Shown in pieces: positions 9,753 to 17,494 of a DNA stretch of 45,879 nucleotides. Each line of letters begins with the position of its first letter. The first letter of the stretch is position 1. The notes beneath the pieces were generated by a model. That model saw only the letters and a program-made list of their open reading frames with translations, was not told the origin of the DNA and did not search any database. This DNA comes from Ramlibacter sp. (lineage in GTDB: Bacteria > Pseudomonadota > Gammaproteobacteria > Burkholderiales > Burkholderiaceae_C), in the NCBI GenBank assembly GCA_028292195.1, contig JAQGMU010000558.1, forward strand, positions 1-45,879, given 5' to 3'. A program made the position numbers and the translations under genes.

Positions 9753-11111
9753 ATGTCGCTCTACGCACAACTGCAAAAGCGCGCCGCCGAAGGCAGGCCG
9801 ATCCGCGTCGGCCTGATCGGCGCCGGCAAGTTCGGCTCCATGTACCTCGCACAGGTGCCGCGCACGCCTGGCGTGCACCTGGCGGCCATCGCCGACCTCT
9901 CCCCCGACAACGCGCGGGCCAACCTGGCGCGCGTGGGCTGGCAGGCCGAGCGCACCCAGGCGGCCTCGATCGACCAGGCCCTGAAGACGGGCGCCACCCA
10001 CATCGGCACCGACTGGCAGGCGCTGGTGCGGCACCCGGCCATCGACGTGGTGGTGGAATGCACCGGCCACCCCATCTCCGCCGTGGACCACTGCCTGGAA
10101 GCATTCGCCAACGGCAAGCACGTGGTCAACGTGACGGTGGAGGCCGACGCCTTCTGCGGCCCGCTGCTGGCGCGCAAGGCGGCGCAGGCCGGCGTGATCT
10201 ATTCGCTGGCCTTCGGCGACCAGCCGGCGCTGATCTGCGACCTGGTGGACTGGGCCCGCACCTGCGGCTTCCCGGTGGTGGCCGCCGGCCGCGGCCACAA
10301 GTGGCTGCCGCACTTCAGCGAGTCGACGCCGGAAACCGTGTGGGGCAATTACGGCCTGACCCCGGAGCAGGCGAAGCGTGGCGGGCTGAACCCCAAGATG
10401 TTCAACAGCTTTCTCGACGGCTCCAAGCCCTCGATCGAAAGCACCGCGGTGGCGAATGCGACCGGACTGACGGTGCCCAGCAACGGACTGCTCTACCCGC
10501 CCGCCAGCGTGGAAGACATTCCCTTCGTCACCCGGCCGCGCAGCGAAGGCGGCGTGCTGGAACGCAAGGGCATGGTCGAAGTGATCTCCTCGCTGGAGGC
10601 CGACGGCCGCAAGATCCCCTACGACATCCGCATGGGCGTGTGGGTCACGGTCGAGGCCGAGACCGAGTACGTCAGGAACTGCTTCGAGGAATACAACGCC
10701 CACACCGACCCGAGCGGCCGCTACTTCACGCTCTACAAGCGCTGGCACCTGATCGGGCTGGAAGTCGGCATGTCGGTGGCCAGCGTCGCCCTGCGCGGCG
10801 AGCCGACCGGCGTCGCGACCTGCTGGAACGCCGACGTCGTGGCCACGGCCAAGCGCGACCTGGCGCCCGGCGAGCTGCTCGATGGCGAAGGCGGCTACAC
10901 GGTGTGGGGCAAGCTGCTGCCGGCCGATACGTCGGTGCGCATGGGTGGGTTGCCGCTCGGGTTGGCGCACGACGTGAAGGTGGTGCGGCCGGTGAAGAAG
11001 GGCCAGAGCCTGAGCTGGAGCGACGTGGCGATGGACGCGAGCACCCATGCGTACAAGATCCGGCGCGAAATGGAGACGCTGTTTGCGTCGCCGCAACTGA
11101 AAGCGGCATGA
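9753..11111 (+). CDS. NAD(P)-binding oxidoreductase with C-terminal SAF domain
   Basis: RVGLIGAGKFGSMYLAQV Rossmann motif; homoserine-dehydrogenase-like middle; SAF-like VVATAKRDLAPGELLDGEGGYTVWGKL. Confidence 0.8.
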   Translation: MSLYAQLQKRAAEGRPIRVGLIGAGKFGSMYLAQVPRTPGVHLAAIADLSPDNARANLARVGWQAERTQAASIDQALKTGATHIGTDWQALVRHPAIDVVVECTGHPISAVDHCLEAFANGKHVVNVTVEADAFCGPLLARKAAQAGVIYSLAFGDQPALICDLVDWARTCGFPVVAAGRGHKWLPHFSESTPETVWGNYGLTPEQAKRGGLNPKMFNSFLDGSKPSIESTAVANATGLTVPSNGLLYPPASVEDIPFVTRPRSEGGVLERKGMVEVISSLEADGRKIPYDIRMGVWVTVEAETEYVRNCFEEYNAHTDPSGRYFTLYKRWHLIGLEVGMSVASVALRGEPTGVATCWNADVVATAKRDLAPGELLDGEGGYTVWGKLLPADTSVRMGGLPLGLAHDVKVVRPVKKGQSLSWSDVAMDASTHAYKIRREMETLFASPQLKAA

Positions 11112-11213
11112 GCCGCCGGGCCGCCCCAAGGCGAATCCCGGAGCGCGCAGCGCGGAGGTTCCGAATGCTCTGCGGAAGGGCCGCTCGGCTTTTGCTAGAA
11201 TAGCGTTCGTTGT

Positions 11214-11289
<76 letters not shown>

Positions 11290-11307
11290 CAACATGTTTT
11301 CGGCAGT

Positions 11308-11383
11308 GGGTTCTTAGCTCAGTTGGTAGAGCAGCGGACTCTTAATCCGTAGGTCGACAGTTCGAATCTGTCAGGACCCACCA
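11308..11383 (+). tRNA. tRNA-Lys (anticodon CTT)
   Basis: 76-nt cloverleaf, anticodon loop CTCTTAA, T-loop TTCGAAT, encoded CCA. Confidence 0.93.
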
Positions 11384-11467
11384 CTCCTCCTCGATAGGAC
11401 GGGCCTTTCGGGGCTCCACGTTCAGTCCGCCGGTCACGGCGGCCCTTGAATTAGCTGGAGCAATGAA

Positions 11468-11833
11468 ATGGTCAATGAAGTTAAGTCCGCCGGTGACAGC
11501 GTGGTGTCTGCAAGCACCCCGCAAATCGGAACCTCGCCGCCTTCCGCGCAGGCGATAGAAGTTATCCGTCCGGCCCTAGGGCGGCTGCCTTTCCGTACTG
11601 GGACCCTCCCAGTCGCGCATCTCATCGATTTGTACTTGCAGTGCTACGTCGGCCGTGACAGCTCGCGCGTTCAGAGATTGGATGCGTCGATGCTGGCCCA
11701 GAATGGAGCAACCCTTCTCGAAATCGGGGACGTACTTGGGCACCGGCAGCTTCACATGACGAAGCGATATAGCCATCTCACAACTGGCCACAAGGCGGCG
11801 CTCGTGAACCGCGTGTTGGGTGACCTGAAGTGA
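11468..11833 (+). pseudogene. Internally deleted tyrosine recombinase/integrase remnant
   Basis: C-terminus NGATLLEIGDVLGHRQLHMTKRYSHLTTGHKAAL is a tyrosine-integrase signature (LGHxxxxMTxRYSHL), joined after only ~80 aa to an N-terminal-like segment HLIDLYLQCYVGRDSSRVQRL; catalytic core absent. Confidence 0.75.
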
Positions 11834-12071
11834 AAGCCGCGGATCGGTTGACGGGGCGAGCGCCTGTCAACGAGAACATCACGGCCGAACTCGAGGCCAA
11901 GCTTCATCAGTCCGCTTGGTTCTGGCTTGAGGTTCCGAGCTTCAATGCCAAACCGAAACTTGGCCCCAAGGGCTTTGCCGGCTTTGACCGCTTATTTGGC
12001 ACTTCCAGAACGGAGTTGGTGCAGCCCTCGGGTGGCGACATGGGCGCGTGAAGCCCGGCTAGCTGCGCGGT

Positions 12072-13001
12072 TCACTGCGCCTCCACAGGCAAGCCGGCCG
12101 CAGCCCACGCGGAAAGCCCGCCCGCGAGAACGTATGCAGGTCGGTTGGGTTGGGCCAGCTTGCGGGCAAGCTTGGCCGCCGAAGCGTCGTCCGGACAATC
12201 GCAATAGGTGATGACACGCACCCCCTCCGCGATGGTTGCAAGGCGGGCCGGCAGATCCTCGTTCAAGGGAGCCCGCACGGCGCCCGGGATCCGCGCCAGG
12301 AAGGGAAGTTCGAAGGAGCGAACGTCGACGATCACGAGGGGCTCGCCGCGATCGATCATCTTCGCAACATCTTGCGGGCTCAAGCTCGGCGTCGCACGGT
12401 GCTTGCGCTGGATATGCAGGCGACGCACGCCGCGCCAAAGCACGTAAAGACCAAGCGAGCCGACCAAGAGAACCAGCGCGGTAGTTCCCAGGTTCTCGAG
12501 CGCGGTGGTCAGCCGATTCACCTCGCCGTAAAACACCCACCCCGCCGCCATCCCGCCACCAGCCCATAGTGCCGTGCCTGCGAGGTCTGCCAGCAGAAAG
12601 GTGCCGAAGTCCATGCGCAGCGCTCCGGCAAGGGGAGGTGCGAGCGTCGAAACGCCGGGGATGAACTTGGCAAACAGGAGGGTCGTGATTCCGCGGCGGG
12701 CGAAGCTCAATTCACTCCTCTGGATGCACGTGTGCGGCGAGATGGACAAGCGGCAAAGAAGTTCGAGGACTGACCGTCCGTAGCGGCGCCCCACGAAAAA
12801 CCAGACAGCATCGGCGACCGCCGACGCTGCCGTGGCGGCACCAAGCGCCTGGAGCCCGAAGACTCCGTCGGTGGCGGCTCGCGCTCCAGCCAACAGCAGG
12901 AAGGGCAAGGCCGGGATCGGCGCGCCCAACTGCTCGACCAGGACGCCGAGGAACAGGGACACGAGGCCGTGCTGCTCGAAGATGCGAAGGACGCTTGCCA
13001 T
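12072..13001 (-). CDS. DedA-family membrane protein fused to a C-terminal rhodanese domain
   Basis: FLGVLVEQLGAPIPALPFLLLAGA...FAKFIPGVSTLAPPLAGAL (DedA) then VIVDVRSFELPFLARIPGAVRAP...VITYCDCPDDASAAKLARKL (rhodanese). Confidence 0.85.
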   Translation of the reverse strand: MASVLRIFEQHGLVSLFLGVLVEQLGAPIPALPFLLLAGARAATDGVFGLQALGAATAASAVADAVWFFVGRRYGRSVLELLCRLSISPHTCIQRSELSFARRGITTLLFAKFIPGVSTLAPPLAGALRMDFGTFLLADLAGTALWAGGGMAAGWVFYGEVNRLTTALENLGTTALVLLVGSLGLYVLWRGVRRLHIQRKHRATPSLSPQDVAKMIDRGEPLVIVDVRSFELPFLARIPGAVRAPLNEDLPARLATIAEGVRVITYCDCPDDASAAKLARKLAQPNRPAYVLAGGLSAWAAAGLPVEAQ

Positions 13002-13028
13002 GGCATTGCTCGAAGCTGAAGGCTCGAA

Positions 13029-14183
13029 TCAGCCCAGCGCGCGAAAGAAGTCGCGGACGTCGGTGACGATGGCTTGCGGTTCTTCCCAAGCCGCGAAGTG
13101 ACCGCCGCTGGTGTGCTGCCGCCACTGCTTGAGGTTGTAGTAGCGCTGGGCCCAGCGGCGCGGCGCGTTGCATACCTCTTCCGGCAATACCGTAATGCCG
13201 ACGGGAACCTCCACCACCGGCATGCGGCCATGCGCCGGCTTCCAGGGAAGGTGTGCAGCCTCGTAGTAGTAGCGCGCCGACGTGCCGTAGCTCTCCGTCA
13301 CCCAGTAGATCATGATCGTGGTCAGCAGGTCGTCCTTGCTGAAGCGGGTTTCGACGTCACCGTGACAATCACTCCAGCTGCGCTGCTTTTCGACGATCCA
13401 GGATGCCAGTCCCACGGGTGAGTCGTTGAGTGCTGCCGCGATCGTCTGCGGCTTGGTGCTTTGCAGTGCGGAGTAGGCGGACTCCGTTGCGAAGAAATTC
13501 TGCAGGCGGTCCGCCAACCGCGCTTCGTCGGAGTCATAGTCTTCCGGCGCCGGCATGCCGCCGCTGAATAAGTCCAGGGGCAGCATCATCGGAATGTGGA
13601 TGCCCATGACGCGATCGGGATAGCGGTGCCCGACGTCCGCCGTGACCAGCGCACCCCAATCGGCACCGTGCGCGGCAAAACGGGGATAACCCAGCCGCTC
13701 CATGAGCGTCACCCATAGCCCGGAAGTCCGCCAGAAATTCATGCCGGTCTGGCGCAGCGGCGTTGAGAAGCCATAGCCTGGCAACGACGGCACCACGACA
13801 TCGAAGGCGTCGGCAGGATCGCCGCCGTGCGCGCCCGGATCGGTGAGGAGACCGATCACCTTGTGGTACTCCCAGAATGTCCAGGGCCATCCATGCGAGA
13901 GCACCAGTGGTTTCGGATTGGGTCCCTTGCCCCGCACGTGAATGAAGTGGATGGGTACGCCATCAATGTCCATGCGGAACTGCGGAAAGGCGTTGATCGC
14001 GCGCTCCTGCCGTCGCCAGTCGTACCCGTCGATCCAGTAGCCCACCAGTTCCTTGAGGTAGGCGGTGTTGGTGCCGTACTGCCAACCTTCGTTGGCGAAG
14101 TCGTCGGGCCAACGGGTGCGCGTGAGGCGGGCGCGCAGATCGTCGAGCACTTCATCCGGCACATTGACTCGAAAAGCTTCCAT
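13029..14183 (-). CDS. Epoxide hydrolase (EHN + alpha/beta hydrolase), no signal peptide
   Basis: MEAFRVNVPDEVLDDLRARLTRTRWPDDF EHN region; HGWPWTFWEYHKVI; GADWGALVT nucleophile region. Confidence 0.88.
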   Translation of the reverse strand: MEAFRVNVPDEVLDDLRARLTRTRWPDDFANEGWQYGTNTAYLKELVGYWIDGYDWRRQERAINAFPQFRMDIDGVPIHFIHVRGKGPNPKPLVLSHGWPWTFWEYHKVIGLLTDPGAHGGDPADAFDVVVPSLPGYGFSTPLRQTGMNFWRTSGLWVTLMERLGYPRFAAHGADWGALVTADVGHRYPDRVMGIHIPMMLPLDLFSGGMPAPEDYDSDEARLADRLQNFFATESAYSALQSTKPQTIAAALNDSPVGLASWIVEKQRSWSDCHGDVETRFSKDDLLTTIMIYWVTESYGTSARYYYEAAHLPWKPAHGRMPVVEVPVGITVLPEEVCNAPRRWAQRYYNLKQWRQHTSGGHFAAWEEPQAIVTDVRDFFRALG

Positions 14184-14218
14184 TGCGTCTTTCTCCTGTG
14201 ATTCCGGGTGCATCGTGC

Positions 14219-14256
14219 GGGAGCACCACGGACGATGTCTCGTTCGTGGTGCTCCC
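14219..14256 (-). other. Intercistronic hairpin between two epoxide-hydrolase genes
   Basis: Perfect 12-bp inverted repeat GGGAGCACCACG (14219-14230)/CGTGGTGCTCCC (14245-14256), 14-nt loop, no T tract. Confidence 0.7.
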
Positions 14257-14264
14257 TCCATCTG

Positions 14265-15581
14265 CTAGGCGCGCAGCGACCGGAAGCCCGCGCGAACCTC
14301 TTTCGAGAAGATCTCGGGTTGCTCCCAGGCAGCGAAGTGGCCGCCCTGGTCCACCTTGTTGTAATGAACCAGGTTGGGATATGCCCGCTCCGCCCAACTC
14401 CGCGGCAGAGGGTAGAGCTCGTCGGGAAAGACGGTCACGGCAACCGGAATCTTGACTCCCCTGACGCCGAAGAACGACTGCTTGTTCTCCCAGTACAGCC
14501 GGCCCGAGGAGACCGCCGTGCCAGTCAACCACGTGAGCGTGACGTTATCCAGGATGTCGTCTCGCGTGAGGCCGGCGGACTGCCCCGCGAAGACCCGGGA
14601 GATCAGCCGGTAGCTGCGTTGGTCGTGGTCGAGGAAATAGGCCGCCAGGCCGACCGGCGAATCGGCCAGACCGTACATGGTCTGCGGGCGCAACCCGAGC
14701 TGGAACCCGTAGCCAATCCCCTTCTGGTAAACGAATTGCACGCGCTCATACGCGAGCTTCTCTTCGGCCGAGAGATTGGAAGGCGCCGGCGCACCTGAGA
14801 ACGCCGCCTTGTCGATGTCCTCCGGGATCGCATTTGGCATGTTGGTATGGATGCCGATCAATTCCGGCGCTGCCTGCGCACCCATCAGCTCGGTGATGAC
14901 TGCCCCCCAATCGCCACCTTGCGCGACGAACTTCGTGTACCCCAGGCGCTTCATGAGCACGACCCAGGCGCGCGCGATGTGCTGGGGATCCCAGCCGGTT
15001 GCGCTCGGCTTGCCCGAGAAGCCGTAGCCGGGCATCGACGGAATCACCAGATGGAACGCATCCGAAGCACTGCCGCCATGCGCCGTGGGGTTGGTCAGGG
15101 GATCGATGATCTTCATCTGCTCGAGGATGGATCCGGGCCAACCGTGCGTGACGATGAGCGGCAAGGCGTTCTCGTGTTTCGAACGGACGTGGAGGAAGTG
15201 GATGTCCAGCCCATCGATCTCGGTGACGAACTGCGGGTAGGAGTTCAGCCTGGCCTCGACCTTGCGCCAGTCGTAGTCGGTTCCCCAGTAACGCGCGAGT
15301 GCCTGGGTCGTGGCGAGCTGCACGCCTTGCGAATCATCCGTGACCGTTTCCCGCTCGGGCCATCGGGTCGCGTTGATGCGTCGGCGCAGTTCGGTGAGAT
15401 CCGACTCCGGGAAATTCACGTGAAACGGACGAATGGCAACCCCGTCGGTGCCCTTCTGTTGTGCGACTTGAGTCATGGCGTGAGACCTTTGTGAGAAAGC
15501 GAGAAGACCTAGGGTGCATGCAGCCATCGCTGCAGTTCCGTAGAAGAGACGACGACGGCCGAGATCGGGCGTCTGTTGCAT
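14265..15581 (-). CDS. Exported epoxide hydrolase (Tat-like signal)
   Basis: MQQTPDLGRRRLFYGTAAMAACTLGLLAFSQRSHA; FHVNFPESDLTELRRRINATRWPERE; HGWPGSILEQMK; AQGGDWGAVIT. Confidence 0.88.
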   Translation of the reverse strand: MQQTPDLGRRRLFYGTAAMAACTLGLLAFSQRSHAMTQVAQQKGTDGVAIRPFHVNFPESDLTELRRRINATRWPERETVTDDSQGVQLATTQALARYWGTDYDWRKVEARLNSYPQFVTEIDGLDIHFLHVRSKHENALPLIVTHGWPGSILEQMKIIDPLTNPTAHGGSASDAFHLVIPSMPGYGFSGKPSATGWDPQHIARAWVVLMKRLGYTKFVAQGGDWGAVITELMGAQAAPELIGIHTNMPNAIPEDIDKAAFSGAPAPSNLSAEEKLAYERVQFVYQKGIGYGFQLGLRPQTMYGLADSPVGLAAYFLDHDQRSYRLISRVFAGQSAGLTRDDILDNVTLTWLTGTAVSSGRLYWENKQSFFGVRGVKIPVAVTVFPDELYPLPRSWAERAYPNLVHYNKVDQGGHFAAWEQPEIFSKEVRAGFRSLRA

Positions 15582-15808
15582 GGCGAGCTCCTTGGCAACC
15601 GGTGGTTGCGTTCGGGTGTGACTGCAGGACGTTCACAACCCGGAAGTGAGGATGCCGCGCAGCGAGGTTGGCTTGTATTGCGACGTGGTCTCGCGGTTCG
15701 GGCTCTTGGTATCGAAGCGAACGGTCGCCGCATGCGAATCGAGGGCGATCTACATCCAGCGGGCCGGCAGCCTGCCCGCCTGGTTGGGCGCACTGAACCT
15801 TGGTTCAG
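15567..15808 (-). promoter_or_regulatory. Promoter module copy A (58-bp element + 44-bp box + leader)
   Basis: 58-bp element 15751-15808 ending CTGAACCTTGGTTCAG (15793-15808); 44-bp box 15666-15709; ATG complement at 15579-15581. Confidence 0.7.
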
Positions 15809-16784
15809 CGAAGACCTGGCTTTGAAGCGTGGAGCGGAACGCCGGCGCTTCATCGGCAGCGAGGCGCAGTGTCCGCGTCGCGCGGACCTCGTGCTTGGTC
15901 CCCAAGGTCACGACCAGGTGCTCGATCAACTTGCGCACCGACATCGGCTGGTTGCGGCGCGAGTTGTAGCTGAGCTGCAGCGAAAGCGGCGCGACGCGCC
16001 ATCCTGACAGAATGCGTTGCAGCAGTCCCTGGGCCTCTGCCGCTTGCGCAAGGAACGCGGGCAGCATCACGATGCCTGCACCATGAACCGCCGCATCGGC
16101 GAGCACCTCGATCTGGTTAGCGTGCAATGCCCCCTTCACACTCAACGAACAGGCATCACCGAGTTCCAGTTGCTGGAACGACCAGATCGCCCCCGTGCCT
16201 GCGATCCTCGAGGTGAGGCAGTCGTGCTGGGCGAGTTCCGAAGGATGAGCCGGCTCGCCCTTCTGCGCCAAATAGGCTGGTGCGGCGTAGATTCCGACCT
16301 CCGCACTGGTCAGCGTGCGGACGACTTGCATGGAGCGCAGGTCCTCGGGCAGGCACAACGCCAGGTCCACTTCGTCCAGGACTGCGTTGACGCTTCCTTC
16401 GCACAGTTGCAGATCGACCTGCACTTGTGGATAGCGAGCGCGAAAGGTGGCGAGTGCTGGCCCCAGGTAGTGACGCGCGAACAGTGCCGGCGCAGCCATT
16501 CGGATCACGCCAGCCGGCTCGCTGGCGCTGAGACGCGCGATGGACGCGAGTTCTTCGTAGGATTCCAGCAGGCCTTCCGCGCGGCGCAGGACGTCCTCGC
16601 CGGCGGCGGTGAGTGCGATGCGCCGGGTGGTGCGATGTAGCAGCCGCACACCCAGCAGCGTCTCGAGGTCCTGGACCGTGCGGCTGGCCACCGGGCACGA
16701 GATATCGAGGGCCGATGCGCCGGCGACGAAGCTGCCGTTGTCGGCAACCGCCTTGAACACCGACAGGGCTTTGAGTCGATCCAT
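15750..16784 (-). CDS. LysR-family transcriptional regulator
   Basis: MDRLKALSVFKAVADNGSFVAGASALDISCPVASRTVQDLETLLGVRLLHRTTRRIALT HTH. Confidence 0.9.
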   Translation of the reverse strand: MDRLKALSVFKAVADNGSFVAGASALDISCPVASRTVQDLETLLGVRLLHRTTRRIALTAAGEDVLRRAEGLLESYEELASIARLSASEPAGVIRMAAPALFARHYLGPALATFRARYPQVQVDLQLCEGSVNAVLDEVDLALCLPEDLRSMQVVRTLTSAEVGIYAAPAYLAQKGEPAHPSELAQHDCLTSRIAGTGAIWSFQQLELGDACSLSVKGALHANQIEVLADAAVHGAGIVMLPAFLAQAAEAQGLLQRILSGWRVAPLSLQLSYNSRRNQPMSVRKLIEHLVVTLGTKHEVRATRTLRLAADEAPAFRSTLQSQVFAEPRFSAPNQAGRLPARWM

Positions 16785-16806
16785 GTCCGCTCTCCGTCAA
16801 GATGGG

Positions 16807-17271
16807 TCAGTTGGCAAGAGGCTGCAGCAAATGGCAGGCGGTACTCCACCCGTTGACAACGCCGGCCAGCACGCGGGCGGCGAACGCTATCGCACGCGGG
16901 TTCAGCAACAGGCGCTCCACTTGCGGGCTGCGCGCGGCTCCGGCCAGGCACCAGAAGCAGAAGTGCTCGCAGTTGTTGCGGAGCAGGTCGTAGGCGTCTT
17001 CACCCAGGCGAGAGCACGCACGCGCGGCGACTTCGATGCCGGAATACGCCAAGTTCGCCTCAACGACGACACGTAGCGGGTGGTTATTGCTGAATTCGGC
17101 GAGGCTGACCTTGGCGACGGGGCCGCGACGCAGCGACGTAGACAGCCCGCGGTAGTGAACGACCTGCCCCTCTCCCACGTAGATGCCGTGATGCGTGTAC
17201 CAGCGTCTCGGCGTCACGACGTGCGCACCTAGAGGGAAGTCGACTGCATTCGCCGTCGGCGTCTGTTGCAT
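16807..17271 (-). CDS. LRAT-domain (NlpC/P60-superfamily) protein
   Basis: GAHVVTPRRWYTHHGIYVGEGQVVHYRG and NNCEHFCFWC: conserved LRAT His and Cys motifs; start MQQTPTANAVDF. Confidence 0.82.
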   Translation of the reverse strand: MQQTPTANAVDFPLGAHVVTPRRWYTHHGIYVGEGQVVHYRGLSTSLRRGPVAKVSLAEFSNNHPLRVVVEANLAYSGIEVAARACSRLGEDAYDLLRNNCEHFCFWCLAGAARSPQVERLLLNPRAIAFAARVLAGVVNGWSTACHLLQPLAN

Positions 17272-17494
17272 GGCGAACTCCTCGGCAACCAGTGGCTGCA
17301 TTCGGCGTGAATCAATCGTTCACACACCGGGAGTGAGCATGCGACGCGCGGCGGTTGGCTTGTATTGCGCCGTGGGCTATCGGTTCGGCCTCCTGGTATA
17401 GCCGCGCGGGTGTCCGCCGGCAAAACGCAGGCAACCTTCAACCGGCGGCGCGATAAACCGTGCAGATGGTTGGGGGCCCTGAACCTTGGTTCAG
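17257..17494 (-). promoter_or_regulatory. Promoter module copy B
   Basis: 58-bp element 17437-17494 ending CTGAACCTTGGTTCAG (17479-17494); 44-bp box 17353-17396; ATG complement at 17269-17271. Confidence 0.7.
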
